Of a stretch of 64,000 nt of DNA, positions 44,216 to 57,788 are shown one piece after another. The DNA lies in the NCBI RefSeq assembly GCF_001659605.2, contig NC_035167.2, positions 4,526,001 to 4,590,000 on the forward strand, written 5' to 3'. Position numbers and translations under genes: made by a program. The notes below the pieces were generated by a model that worked only from the letters and a program-made list of their open reading frames with translations, was not told the origin of the DNA and did not search any database. The DNA comes from Manihot esculenta (lineage: Eukaryota > Streptophyta > Magnoliopsida > Malpighiales > Euphorbiaceae). Each line of letters begins with the position of its first letter. The first letter of the stretch is position 1.

Positions 44216-45549
44216 TCGATCATTAATATATTTTTTAATAATTTAAATATAAAAATTTAAAAGTATAAATTATTAAATTATAAATAAAATAAAATAAAAT
44301 TTTAATTTCTAATTGTAAAAATAAAATGGATGAAAAATAAGAAAATAGAAAAAAGAGTGAAAGAGAGTAAAAGAGAGAGAAGATAAGGTAGTGAAGAGAG
44401 GGAAAATTGTAAAAATATATATTGATTCTCAGTAAGGCCACTGGGTGCCCTTCTAAATCTGATAATAAAACTACATTAGAGATGTGTCAGTGATATGGAT
44501 GGATGAATTGACAATTCCCTATTCATTTCGAACTGGAGCTGCTCTGCTGACACTATGTCCAGGGAGAGGACAAGAGAAAAAATAATTTATATTATTATAT
44601 TTAGAAAAAGAAAAATAGAAAAAACAGCAATTAAATTATAATTTTCACCTTAATTTTTAAAAGAATATAAAAATATATTTATAATTTTAAAATTTTTCCT
44701 CACTTTTATCTTAATATTTAGGAAAAGTAAGAGTGAAATCTTAAGTTATTTTCTTGTAATACTTTCCTTCTTTTAACTAAATATTTAATAGTTAAAATTA
44801 TATAATTTATTTTATAAATTTATGTTTGAATTTTCATATATTTAAGTTTTATTGAATTGTTCTGATAATAATTAATTAAATGTATTTTTTTAATTCTTGT
44901 TTGAAATGTTAAATTTTAAAAATTCAAAAAAATAAAATTTTTTCTCAAAATTTAACAAAATTAATCATATAAAAATTAAATTCTTTTAAATTTTTGTAAA
45001 AACTAATTTTGAATTAGAAATAAATCTTATCAAAATTATTAAAATTTTATAAGGAATGATTTTATTTAAAGTTATTTACATCAAAATTATTTAATTAGCC
45101 ACTGAATTTTTTTATTTTCTTTTTCTTTATTTTTAATTAATAATTACTCTTTATAAAAATTATTTTAATTTAATAGTAACTATTAATATTTAATGCATTT
45201 ATAATTAATATTAAAAATTTATTATATTATTTTATTAATTAAAAAATAATTTTCATATTTTAATGGTAAAAAATTATGTGAAATTCAGACATTAAATGTT
45301 ATAAAAATATTAATAATAATTTTTTAATACATATGATAAAAATTATTGTTATTTATAAGAATAAATATTTATATTTTATTTAAAAATAATAAAAATATGA
45401 ATAAATTAAATCAATTTAAATTTTATTATTTATTTAATGTAAAAAAATTTAATTGAATTTTTTATTAATAAAAATTAATTGAATTTTATGGATAAAATTT
45501 AATTTGTTTTAAAAGAATTATATATAAATAAGGATTTAATATTTAAATA
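44216..45549. other. AT-rich gene-free stretch
   Basis: No gene recognised. The minus-strand frame at 44235-44441 is low-complexity Phe/Leu/Tyr sequence from a purine-rich tract and is not credible as protein. Confidence 0.5.
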
Positions 45550-45977
45550 GGAAAAATTACTTTTTAGTCTCTGAGGTTTAACGTAATTAACATTTCTGTC
45601 CCTCTATTTTGGCGACCCAACACTTAAGTCCTCACTTTATTTTCTGTCCAAATTCATAGTTCTTCCGTCCAAAATAGTCGTTTGAGACACGTGAATTGAT
45701 AAAATTAACCCTTACTAAACCCAAATTCAAATACCTCTTCTTTTTCTTCTTCTTCCTATCCTTTCTACAACTGGAGAAAACATGAAAGAGATAAGGATAT
45801 TTTTGAAAAAAATTATAATCTCTCACCTTTAACTCTTTGATCAAACGGTTTAAATGGATGGAAGGACTATGAATTTGGACGGAAGAGAAAGTGAGGGACT
45901 TAAGTGTTGAGTCGCCAAAATAGAGGGACAGAAGTGTTAATTACGTTAAACTTCAGGGATTAAAAAATAATTTTTCC
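45550..45977. mobile_element. long-TIR MULE-like non-autonomous element
   Basis: The left ~120 bp (from GGAAAAATTACTTTTTAGTC) and the reverse complement of the right ~120 bp are nearly the same, sharing TTTAACGTAATTAACA, CTGTCCCTCTATTTTGGCGAC, CAACACTTAAGTCC and CCGTCCAAATTCATAGT. Perfect 8-bp duplications TTTAAATA flank it (45542-45549, 45978-45985). Long terminal inverted repeats favour a Mutator-like origin; the 8-bp duplication is slightly short for that group (usually 9), so class is tentative. No coding sequence. Confidence 0.82.
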
Positions 45978-45985
45978 TTTAAATA

Positions 45986-47580
45986 ATAGTATGGTAAATG
46001 AATTAAAATATTAAATAATATATTCAAAATTATTACCGAATTGAATTTTATCTTTTACCAAAAGAAATGTGATTTGTGAGTTGAAAAAAAAAATAATTAT
46101 TGAAAGTGAGGAGACAAGACAGGTACGAGGGTACAGAGGTGTCTTCAATTCTGACGACTCTCCCAAGCTGTCCACTTGTACGGGAAGCAAATCTCGCCCA
46201 CTACTTTCCTTATCTAAATTAATTCATGCGTAAGAAATAAATATATAAAAGAAATTTTTTTAATAAATGAATAAATAATTTATTTTCAAGAACTAATAAT
46301 CAAGTGTCTTTTTCTTCTTGGAATTTAAGAATAAGGTGGCAAGCCCATGTCAACTGAGATTATATTAAAATTTTGGATTTACATTTTTTTTAAATTTCAA
46401 ACTGAATTATTTTTTTATTTGATTTTGATTATTCGTTAAATTATTATATAAAAGAGAAATCAATTTATTTTTTTATCTATAACAATCCATATTGAGTTAG
46501 TCACTTAAGAGATTAATTTTTAGAAAATATATTAAAATAAAATTATGAATTCAATTTTTGAGTTAAATTTCAATTAATTGAGTTAAATTTAAATGATTAA
46601 TTTGAATTTGAGTTGTTTTATTTTTATTTTTTTTGAAATTTTAATTTTTATCAATAAAAATTTAGGAAAACTTAACAATTTAGATCTGAATTAAACTCAA
46701 GCTAGTAGATTTTGACATACACCCAATTACATGATCCAGATATTAAGTTAAAAAATATAAAATAAAAAAAATAATATACACATTCAGATTTAATTTGTTG
46801 ATAAGTATATGTAAGTAAATTTGAGAGATATCAAATTTTATTTTTTCGATCTCCAATTCTCGAAAAAAAATGATATACGATATAACCACTCATCCGGACT
46901 CCGTTGATCACTACAAATATAAATAAATTGAAAAAATATAAAAAAATATTTTATGATTTTATTAACCTTTCTAACTTAGGATTTATAATTTAATTTTAAA
47001 AAATAATATTTTTTTAAACGCAATTAAAAATATTAATATAAAAATTATGATTATAAATATTAATTTAATATAAATTAAATTATATACTTTAAAATAAAAA
47101 ATAAAAAATAATTTATTTTTTTAATTAATAATTATATTTTAATGACTATATCAGTATTTTTTATTTAAATAAAAAAATTATTGTTATTTATTAATTTATA
47201 ATATTTCACGTATTATTTTAATATAAATTAAATTATAAATTATAAAGTAAAAATGATCGAAATATAAAATATTTTTTATTGTTTTTAAATAAATTATTAA
47301 TTTTTTAATTATTTAATTTAAAAATATTTTAATTTAATAATAAGTACAAACAAATTATTGATAATACAAATGAAAATAAAAATTATTATTATGTCCACTA
47401 AAAAAATATAAATAAAATAAAAGTACAAAAAATATCAATTAATAATGTAAGAAAAGCATATGTGTGTGGACAGTAAAGTATTATACTGAAATATGACTAA
47501 ATATATCTTTTACTCTTTGTACTTTTTTCCAAAAATAAAATGTTTTATTTTTAATTCTATTTCTCTTTTTTATCTTCAAA
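45986..47580. other. AT-rich gene-free stretch upstream of the MADS gene
   Basis: No gene or clear element. A GC-richer patch at about 46110-46210 is unassigned. Confidence 0.4.
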
Positions 47581-47599
47581 AACTAAAGTGAGATGGCTT

Positions 47600-48621
47600 C
47601 ACACCAAGTCTCTTTAGTCTCTACTGCTTGTTTGGCCATAGAAAGAATCTATCTTTTTCCATTTTCAACTAGGTTAAGCTTCCTCTTTTTCTCTCTCATT
47701 TTCCTTTCTCTTTCTTTTTTTCTTTAATGCCATTTGGTGAACAGTACCAAAAAGGACAAGCAGAGAAAAATCAAAAGCATGAGCTGAAACTACACATATG
47801 TTTGTGGTCAATCCTTGAGTCTCTTACTTCTTGTGAATGAGCTTTGATTGCTTGTCACTGGTAGGTTCTCTCACCCACTTTTGCCTCATGATTTCTTCAT
47901 CTAGGGTTTCTTTCAAGGTCTTCTTCTTCTGTTACTGTTGATGTTGGTTACAGATTCTTATTTTATTTTATTTTTTTAATTATTTTTAGTCTTATGTTCA
48001 GATTCTAAGCTTGATTTGGCAAAAACAATTCTTTATGCTCCTTTCAGTTGTTTCTTATTAAATACCCATATTTTCACTTTCAGGATTTTTCCTTTATCAC
48101 TGATAGTTTTCTATAAATTTCCATTTAAAGGAACATTTTCTAACTTGGGATTGGTCTACTTTTGCTATTATCCTCTTTATCTTCAATTTTCTAAGTTTCT
48201 TTTGACCTTTAAATACAGTAGTTGAAGGAAAAAAGCAAAAAATTTTCCCCTCTTCTGCAATTTCCATTTAGGTATAATTTTCTTTAGTTTCTTTGATTGA
48301 TCTTCTTGAATATCCTATGATTTTTTTCTCTTTTTCTTAGTGAGTTAGGTAGCTGGATAACTTGTTGTAAAGCAAGATCTGTGATTTGTTTCTTGTAATA
48401 GATAATTATAACTCTTAATTTTTTAAAAAATGGTTTTTTTCAAACTTTTAGGTAAGCAAATGCAGTGTTTTTTATAAAAAATCATCACCAATTTCTTCTG
48501 TTTTCTCTCAAACTTTTCTCTCTTAGGTATTATGGTTTTTAGTTTAGCATATGTAAATAATATTTTTTTTGTGATTTTGCATAAAGGATTCTTATCAGTT
48601 GGAAATTTTCTTGTATAGGAA
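47600..48621 (+). promoter_or_regulatory. MADS gene 5' leader with a probable leader intron
   Basis: A CT-rich block near 47690-47730 is typical of plant promoters and leaders. A GTAGGTTC donor-like site near 47860 (after TTGTCACTG) and an AG acceptor at 48618-48619 (TTGTATAG) just before the ATG suggest a ~750-bp intron in the 5' UTR, which SVP-clade genes often have. Motif-level inference only. Confidence 0.4.
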
Positions 48622-49879
48622 ATGACTAGGCAGAAAATCCAGATCAAGAAGATTGATAACAACACAGCAAGGCAAGTAACTTTCTCAAAAAGAAGAAGAG
48701 GGCTTTTCAAGAAAGCTTATGAGCTCTCTACTCTTTGTGATGTTGAGATTGCTCTCATGGTCTTTTCTGCAACTGGGAAGCTCTTTGAGTATGCTAGTTC
48801 AAGGTTCATCTTCTCTCTCTCTTCCTCTCTCTTTTGAGCTATCTTCTACTTATTGATGTGAGAGTGAAAAATGAAATATAATTCAATAAAATAAATCAAA
48901 GTCAAAACAAAGAATTAATTATTTTAGTATCATAGAAAGAGGACTGGGATGTGGAGGCAGAATCATAGGGAGATGTGCTAAAATCACTGTAAGGGATTTG
49001 AGGGTTTTGATTAATTTCTCTTGTTATTGCTAGATATTATCAGCATAATCAGTTTATAAAAAGTTTTTTTTTTTTTTCTTTCTTTCTCTTCTTTCTTCCA
49101 AAAGATTATAATACAACTTGGATTTCCTTTTACTATACACAACCACAAAAATGACCAACCTTTCAGCATGTACTCATAAAATATTGGCTACACTCAATTG
49201 AATTATCATTAACAATAAATTCAAAAACAAAAGCTTTCTTTTACTTAGACCTATGAATGCTGCTGCCAATTATAATATCAGTAGTTTGCCACTATCAACG
49301 GATTTTAACTCATTAGTACTTGAGTTGTATTTAGGGTTAAGAGATTTCGAATTTAAATTTCCGGCCAAAACCAATTCAAAAAAGGACTTGTAGACTTAGA
49401 TTGGTTTATAACTTAGTACGACGAAATGCTTAGATAGATTTATAAATTTTTAGGAAAATTCTACCCTGCATTCGGACGTATACACTCAATCAATTAAAAC
49501 ATGCATATATACTCATTTAATAGCATACAACTATGTTATCATCTAAAATACTATTATCACGGATTTATGTATATTTTTTTTGTCATTCCATATAAAATTT
49601 GAAAAATAATTAATGATGATTGAAGGTTTTAAACAAAACGGTGGGGATAAGGAAATTTTGGGTTTTTACATTAGGAAAATAACAAATTTTATATATAGGA
49701 GAAATGAGGAGATCATTTAGGGTTTTGTGTGAAAGGGAATGATTTCTGCTTCATCAGCCACAATGTGATAAATTTCAAGATGTGATCTTTTATAATATCT
49801 TATAATCTATATATATACTCACACAAACTAGGGTTAATATTCATCAAATCAAAATTATTGAAAGTTTTTCTTCTTTTTT

Positions 49880-49910
<31 letters not shown>

Positions 49911-50573
49911 AATACCCTTACCCCAAGTATCTATCATATATAAACATTCAAGGAAAACTGACTATAGTTTTATTTATCATGATTTTTTTTTCTTTTTCTC
50001 TTTTTTACTTCCACAAATTACCAAAAGAAAAAAGAAATGAAGTCATAATTTTTCATTCTTTATTTATTTATTTTTTTAATTTGACTCTAATTGGAGTTTA
50101 TACTTAATCCAAACTTGATTTTAACAACACTGAACTGAAATTTATTAATAAAAATAATATTTGTATTTTTTAACAATTCATTATTTTATTAAATGGTTCA
50201 ATTATTAAATTTTATATCAAATGAATTCAACTGATCTTACACACCTTTCTTCTTGCTTTTGGATTAATATAAGGGAATTTACTTTATAGTTAATAATCTT
50301 AATTCCATATTACAAAATAAAAACGATAATTTTTACCTAATATTTATTTTTTTTAAAAAAATTAGTACTCATTTGAACATAGAATTCCCAAAATGTAACA
50401 AGCCACTGGTTAAAAAAAAAGGGAAAAAAAAAAAAGAGAGAATATATTAAATTATGTGAAGGAATTGAAAGCAATATAAAAAAATTATAATTTTTAAATA
50501 TCGTAAATTGACTATAAAATATAAATAAAGTGGCATTAATGGCGATTAAATTCAATTAATTTGAAATTAAAAC

Positions 50574-50611
<38 letters not shown>

Positions 50612-53600
50612 TACTGAAGTCCCTTTCTCCTGCTAACCAATATTTTGTTTTGTAATGGACTATTAATTCACAAGCTTGAAAATTCTACCCACAAAATATA
50701 ATATATAATTATTTTGAATAAATTATTATTTACTCCTATAATACGAATAAATTCACTAATTAATTATTCGATTTTAAAAAATAAATTAAAATAGTTTTGA
50801 TATTTAAAAAAATTTATTTGTTAGTATCTCCGTTAGCCGTAAAATATACAAAAAAACTTAAAATGTCCTGATATAAATGAACCGATTAATAAATTTTTTA
50901 AAAATTTAAAAATTAATTAGTAATTTTTTTAAAAAATATAAAAATTAAAAATTAAAATATTTAATAATAAAGTTAATAATATTTTAATATATTTTTAAAA
51001 TTGATAAATTAATTAGTAAGTATTTATAAGGATTAAACAGTAATTTTATTAATTATTTTCAATGAGCAGGTAAAACCTAAGAAGGATAGGCTTGAATTTG
51101 TGAGATAAGCTAACCTCAAGCCTAGCATTAAAATCTCAGTCCAAATTTCTTTTGAAGTGAAATTTGTATTTGATTGATTTGATTTTGATGCAGGAGAAAT
51201 GAAATTGCATTTAAAAATTTTGTGATAATTCCTTATGAATAATAAAAAAAAATAAAATTTTAATATATTTTACTCTTGAGCTCTACATTTCATTTTCTAT
51301 TGATTAAATTTTGAGAATTTTATTTAATATTTTTATATGTAAATTTATTAATATTTTTTATTTTTTAAATTAAAATTAAATAATAAAAAATAAATTATTT
51401 TATTAAAAAATATTTTTTAATACAAACTTTTTTTTAAAAAAATAAGCCTTATCTTCACTATTGAGTTTTACTTACCATAAGCTGATCTACTTTCTAATTT
51501 GATATAGAAAATGGTTAATGCCAAAGGTGATAACTTAAACAAATAAGTAGAGCTATTATAACTACAACATGTTAAATTTATTTTACAATTAATTTTTAAT
51601 ATTTTCTAAATAATATATATTTAAAAAATATTTTTTTTTCTTAATATTATCTCCAATATTAATTTCAAATGGACTATATAAGCAAATATATTATTCTTAA
51701 TAATACAAGATATTTAATAAATTTTTTTCCCAATGAAGGTAATTCAAAAAATTGTATAAACTGGGTATTATATAATGAAAATTATAATAATGGTATTATA
51801 TAAAATTATTATATTATTTTGTTAAAATGAAAATTTTAAATTAGAATAATGGGTATTATATAAAATTATTGTATTTTTAATAAATATAAAAAAATAAAAT
51901 AGAAAAAAATCATGAAATAAAAAGAGCATGATGGTGCACATTTTTTTCGCTATTATTGTTATTTTTTATTAAATAATAATTATATTAAAAACTTTAAAGT
52001 TCTCTTATAACATATTAATTTAGCCCTCACAAGTTTAGTCTTATAATAAGTGCATCTGAGTAAATTTTGAGAGATTTCAAACTTTACTTTTTCAATTTCC
52101 AATTTTCATTTAAAAAAAAATATATATTAACCTAATTACATTCAACTCTAATTCATTACAATCGTCGGTAAAATATTTTATTCATTTCATTCGCATCTAA
52201 ACAAAAATGTATGCTATTTTAACTTTGCCAAATTTTGCTGTTTGAAGTATGAATCAAGTGATTGAAAGAAGAAATTTGCATCCGAAGAACGTTGGCAAGT
52301 TGGACCAAACTTCACTTGAGCTGCAGGTAAGATATTCTACATTTGAAAGTTATTGTTCACAAGGGTTTTTTTTCTTGGAAAATATTTTTTAGAAAAATAT
52401 GTTCTTTATTTTTTGGTATTTTAAACATTTAGAAAATTAATAAATGAAAAATATTTTTATAACAAGCGAGAAAATTAAACTTTTTTTTTTCAGAAAAACA
52501 ACTTTCATTTTGAAAAAGGTGTTACTTTCTGAATTTTAATAATTTTATTAATACATATAGACTTTCTATATATGTAAATCTATTAATATTTTTAATTTTT
52601 TAATAGCGCCAACCAAACACTGGAAACAATTATTTTCTCAAAAATTATTTTTTGTGAAAATATTTTCTTCAAACAAAAAGAAGTCTGGGTTTCACTTAAC
52701 TTCAAATCTTAATTCCTACCTATAATTTACTAGATTTAGGAAGAAAAAGATTGATGATGTTTATAAATTTTCCAGGAAAGTTCTTACCAACACATTTTTT
52801 TTCTCTCTCTATGTAGCTTAAAAATGGAAATATTGCTGCATTGAGCAAGGAAATAGAAGAGAGGATCCGTCAACTGAGGTAAAAATTTGCAGCGCCATTG
52901 ATTTCTTTGCCATGAAAAGATACAAATGCCGATTTGCAATGTTAAGACATGATGGGTCGATTACAGGCAGATGAGGGGAGAAGAGCTCCATGGATTGAAC
53001 ATTGAAGAACTTCAACAGTTAGAGAATTTACTTGAAAGAAGCTTGAAACGAGTCTCGGAAACAAAGGTTGAATTATATAAACCATGTATACATGCACCTA
53101 TAGCGTAAATATATGAAATTTTATATGGATTCACTGTATTTTTACATTGTGAATCTATGTAGACTCGATCTAAATAAGTATTTTTCTGCATATTTACATT
53201 GTGAATCTATATAAACTCGATCTAGACAAGTATTTTGCTGCTGGTTTAGTTCTTTTTAAATTGAAAACTTTACGTGTTGTTTCTCTCCTAAGTAAATTGT
53301 GTTGTGCTTTTCTGGTGTTTTAGGGTGAAATACTTGCAAATGAAATCAATGCTCTCAAAAGCGAGGTTAGTTACATGCATTATGCTTATCATTTGAACTG
53401 CTGAAAGCTACTCATTATAACAAGTAGTGAAAGAGACTTTAGAGGGAATTTTCTGAATTGGAGTTTACTCTGCTTAGTGATCGAACTCCATCAGCAACTG
53501 AAAAAACATGAATTATTCACCCGTGTGTGTTTAGTAGCAGCTGGAATGGCTTTCTTTCTCTACGTGTTTTTTTGTTTTTGGGTCTGAAATCTCTTGTTTG

Positions 53601-54774
53601 TTTGTCATCCATTTGGCCAGGGAGCTCAATTGAAGGAAGAGAACGAGCGACTAAAGAAGCAAGTCAGCAACAATGCATTTGTTTTATTTTTATTTTTTTA
53701 TTATTTTCTAATTTCAGTTAATTTGTTCTTGAAAATCCCAACTCTTAAATCCCAGTTGATTGAAAAATGGCACAGATGATGAAAGAAAGAGGAGGGACGA
53801 TGCATTTGTTTGAAGCAGGAGGACAGTCGTCAGATTCTATGATAACCAATACCAGTAGCTCAGTTGATCCTGCTCAAGACTTTGAAGATTCCTACACTTT
53901 ACTCAGATTGGGGTTGGTACTCACTTTCCTTCCCATGCACAGAGTTTCTAAATGGCTAAAAGGCCAAATTTATAGCAAGGGTTAAATATATTAAATTTTA
54001 ATTTTTTATTTAAATTTATTTTTAAATTATTATTAAAATTTTAAATAAGTTCATCATTTTAAATACAATTGAAAAAAAAAAATTACTGTTGCATTTCTGA
54101 ATTATGTCAAAATCAATACATACATTGCTATATTTTTAAAACTCAATAATTTAATTTCTATATTTTAATTCTATTAAATTAGAGACTATTTTATCTAATT
54201 TTCTATTAATTATATTAGAAATAATTAAAATTTTTTTAAATATATAGTATTTTTTAATTCTTGACTTTTATTTAAATTAACGCTTATATCACTTGATTTC
54301 TAAAAATAAATTATTTAGTCATTATATTTTAATTTTATCAAACAAAAATATCAAATGGGTGTGTGGTATTTGAAACGTCTTCCTAGTTATATAGCATATC
54401 TTTTAGATAAACCTCTTAAAGAATTAGAAGACCTAGTAGGTGGCTTTTTAAGTCCGCCGTCAAATCTCAGGGCTCAACCCTGGAAACTATTATTTTCATG
54501 GAGAAGATTTCAATTTGATAAAATCAAAATATAAGAATTTCTATATTGAATTTTAAAAATAGAAAAATATAATTAAGGAAGATAAAGACTTTAAATCATG
54601 GGTATTGGTATTATCTTCCGAGCTTGTGAGCTATTAGTTCAAAACGTCTTAGCATGATGTGATTGAATGCAAGAATTGCATTTTTGTTTTGTTCTTGTAA
54701 ACCATATTGGTATTGTTTGGACTGATCAATTTGCATATATTGAACAATTTTGCAGGTTACCATTCTCAGATTGA
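48622..54774 (+). CDS. MADS-box transcription factor, SVP/JOINTLESS (StMADS11) clade
   Basis: Eight exons join in frame to 220 residues: 48622-48803, 52248-52326, 52817-52878, 52967-53066, 53324-53365, 53621-53662, 53776-53912, 54756-54774. Residues 1-60 are a type II MADS domain ([19 protein letters not shown], then [20 protein letters not shown]). A short I region and a K domain (about 88-169, with [20 protein letters not shown] and EENERLKKQ) follow. The C-terminus contains [15 protein letters not shown] and ends TLLRLGLPFSD, an LxLxL-type motif seen in this clade. These proteins bind CArG boxes as dimers in the nucleus and control floral repression, inflorescence traits or bud dormancy. 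Exon sizes 182/79/62/100/42/42 match the MIKC pattern. Intron 1 is large (3.4 kb). Intron 7 contains a plastid rpoC1 fragment. Clade assignment is good; orthology to a particular member is not settled. Confidence 0.94.
48804..52247 (+). other. large first intron of the MADS gene
   Basis: AT-rich, 3.4 kb. It contains poly-T/C tracts near 49865-49905, an (AAT)n microsatellite (50574-50612), and a region (50310-51260) that matches the dispersed repeat at 5815-6250. No clear CArG box was picked out by eye. MIKC genes often hold regulatory elements here, but none can be shown. Confidence 0.7.
50574..50612. repeat. (AAT)n microsatellite
   Basis: About 12 uninterrupted AAT units. Confidence 0.93.
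54358..54438 (+). other. rpoC1: nuclear plastid-DNA insert (rpoC1 fragment) in MADS intron 7
   Basis: An 81-bp open stretch encodes [16 protein letters not shown] followed by [11 protein letters not shown], which closely resembles a conserved part of the plastid RNA polymerase beta' subunit (family version [24 protein letters not shown]). It has no start, lies within an intron and has no other rpoC1 sequence adjoining that I can recognise. Recognition is from remembered plastid sequence. It is best explained as a small NUPT. Confidence 0.8.
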
Positions 54775-57336
54775 AAGTGAAGTCTGGAGTAGTGATATCT
54801 AATGATCACTAGAATAAATGAAACAGTTGCCCTAGAATATTCAGAAATCAAAATTCTTCCTCTATATTATTGTACGTATGAGTGTGTATATATTTATTTA
54901 GGTAAGATAATAATAATAACAATAATAATAAAAGCCTTGTAACACCAGGCAAGACACTGCAGCCATTGTAGAGGTCTGCATTTATTAGCATTTGGGTAAG
55001 TCTTGCTTAGGTTTCATTTATAGGCATTAGTGGATTCGTATCTAAAATAAGTGAGATTCGTATATTTATATTTTAAATGAATGATAAGAGGAGTTTTAGG
55101 TAAGTTTTCTCTTTATTATCGAGAAATATGAATGGTAGTTTGAATCAGATAATATAGCTGTTAAAATTTGTATGTAAAATAAATAGGATGCATATATTTA
55201 TATTTTGAGTCGATTTGAGAAATTTTAGGGTTATTTATATTTTGAGTCGATTTGAGGAATTTTAGGGTTTTTTTTTATTGTTGGGTAATATGAGTTGTGG
55301 TTTGGAGTAGATTATGTTATGAAATGTATTCTGATTAGTAGGAATGGTAGCACAGTTTAATGATTTTGTTCATGTGCCTTCCTTTTGGCAGCAACTCATG
55401 GATTAGAGGCTTCATTAAGCCCCATCCCCTGTCCATATACTTACATATCTTTTAATTAAAGAAAATTTATTATTTAATTTTTATATTATGAAAAAAATTT
55501 ATTTGTTGGTTTTTTATTTTAAAATATATATTAAAATATTTTTAATGTTTTAAAAAAATTATTAATTATTTTTTTTTATTAATTTTAATTATTAAATATC
55601 ATAAAAATATTTTAAATACTATGATATATAGAAATTAATTAGTAAATTTATTACAAAATTGAAACTGATTAATAATTTTTTTTTAAATTTAGAGATTAAA
55701 TAATAAAATATTTGACGGTTAAAATTAAGAAAAAATTTAATTAGCAGATTTTTTATAATGTTTGAGACATTTTAATATAATTTTTTAAAATTGAGAGATT
55801 AATTAATAAATTTTTTTATAACATAAAAATTAGATAGTAAGTTTATCTTTAATTTTTGGCCCAAAAATTAATGTTTATATTTATTTTGATTTTGATTATG
55901 TTAATGAGAATGGTTCTTATCTACATCATAATGTATATGTTCATTTAATTAATAATTAAAATAAATTATATTTTAATTATTAAATTTCGATAAAATTAAT
56001 GGATTGATTTTCATATTTTTAAAATTAAATATTAAAATTTTTTTATAATTAATTTATTCAAATTAAAATATGAATTTTAACGTAATTAATATATTAGCTT
56101 TTACATTTTAAAATTAAATCTTTAAAATTTTTCTATATTTAGTCTATTTAAAATTACAGTTATTCTCTCTATTAAATTTTTGAAAATATAATTTTTTTAA
56201 AAATAATTTTTATAAAAATTTGCGACTTATTTAAAAATTATTTGATATCATTTAAAAATAGTTGAAATTATAAATCTTTTATAAAAATTTTAAAGTTATC
56301 AGGCACTAAAATATTTAAATATCTTAGAAATTAAATTGGATTAGAAAGATTTAAGTGTTTGGTTTAAAAAATACAGAGACTCATTCATTAATTATGCTAA
56401 AATTAAAGAACTAAAATATAATTTATCTTAATATTAATATATTATTAAAATAATGTGTTTTTATTATAAAATATGGTGGCTTTTTTTACAAAATCTATTT
56501 TTTAAAATTTTAGTTAATTGGATTTATGAATTAATTTATAACTTGATGTAAATAAAAATTTCTTTTCATATATATATAGATAATTGGTAATACGAATAAG
56601 TTTGTACATAGTTACTGGTTTTTCAAAATATAAAGAATTAATATTACACTATGGGTGGTTCTGGATTCAATAAATCCCTCATCCCTTAATAATAAAATCA
56701 ATATTGAAAAGAAAAATATTATAAAATCATGCTAAACAATTTTTTTACTGTTTTTATATAGTTAAGACTATTGATTATTGAATTGAAAATTAGAAAAAAA
56801 TAAGTATATATATATATATTTGATGTGGTTGGATTGGAGCTTAGTTTCGATTCATGTGACCGCCGCTCCAATACTCAAATTATACAAAAATTATAAAAAA
56901 AGTGCCAATATAATAAATTGTTTGAAAAGAATTTAGAATATATAGTTATATAAGAATGTATACTTTAATTATAGTGTTCATTAGTTATTTTTGTACTGTA
57001 ATGGTGAAATTAATTATAAAATCTATTGAATTATTGATTAATAAATAAAATATGTCGCGATTATAGGTGTAACGAGAATTTATAAAATTATATCAATTAA
57101 AGTAATTTTTCGTGAAATTTTGTTTTATTAAAAAGAGATCGAATATTAATAAAGAATCGAGTACTATGATGTTTGAACCTTCTATTTTATGGAGAAATAA
57201 TATATCAATTTATTAAATTTTTATTATGTGATTCTATTTTATAGTAACTTACTACTTACTTTAATTATTCTTATATCTCATCATATGTGTATATATATGA
57301 AAAAGAATATTCAGTTTCTGTCTTTATTGCTTCAAC
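54775..57336. other. MADS 3' region and AT-rich gene-free stretch
   Basis: The first ~200 bp probably contains the MADS 3' UTR with an (AAT)n-like stretch near 54905-54935. A ~60-bp segment is duplicated near 55190-55290 (TTTATATTTTGAGTCGATTTGAG(A/G)AATTTTAGGG). The rest is AT-rich with no gene. Confidence 0.5.
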
Positions 57337-57780
57337 TAGGAAAAATCGATCGAACTGAATTAATTTCAAAATTCAATTCGATTTTTTATTCAATTCGATT
57401 CGATTCGGTTTTTAATTTTAAAAATTTTAGTTATTTCGGTTCGGTTTTGATCAGAAAAAATCAAAAAAATCAAACCGAATCGATTAGTGATAATAATATG
57501 TTATTTTCAATAATACAGAAAAATTAAATTATATTAAAATTAAAATATTTTAATTAAATTTTAAAATATTAAAAATAAAGTGTAAAAAATAAAAATTTAT
57601 TAAAAATCGAAACTAATCAAACCGAATCGAATCGAACTGAATCAGATCGATTCAATTTGATTCGATTTCTAATTAAAATCAGTTCAGTTCGATTTTTATA
57701 AATACTAAAATTTCGATTTTTAATTTATTCGGTTCGATTTAATTTTGAACCGAACCGACCGAATACTGAACCCAACCCTA
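57337..57780. mobile_element. non-autonomous hAT-type element
   Basis: Ends TAGGAAAAATCGATCG and ACCCAACCCTA with a perfect 8-bp target duplication GCTTCAAC (57329-57336 and 57781-57788). The interior is built of TTCGGTTCGG/CCGAACCGA-type and GATTCGATT-type short repeats. The ORF crossing it (57228-57527) is incidental. It resembles the element in GDI copy 1 intron 11 in style. Confidence 0.88.
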
Positions 57781-57788
57781 GCTTCAAC

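Noticed and set aside
44235..44441. 68-codon minus-strand hydrophobic frame
   Set aside because: Low-complexity Phe/Leu/Tyr translation of a purine-rich tract; no start context or family.
48423..48710. 95-codon minus-strand frame over the MADS start
   Set aside because: Antisense of the leader and MADS domain; no independent support.
53527..53985. Plus-strand frames reading through MADS introns 5-7
   Set aside because: They include intron sequence; the spliced frame explains the region.
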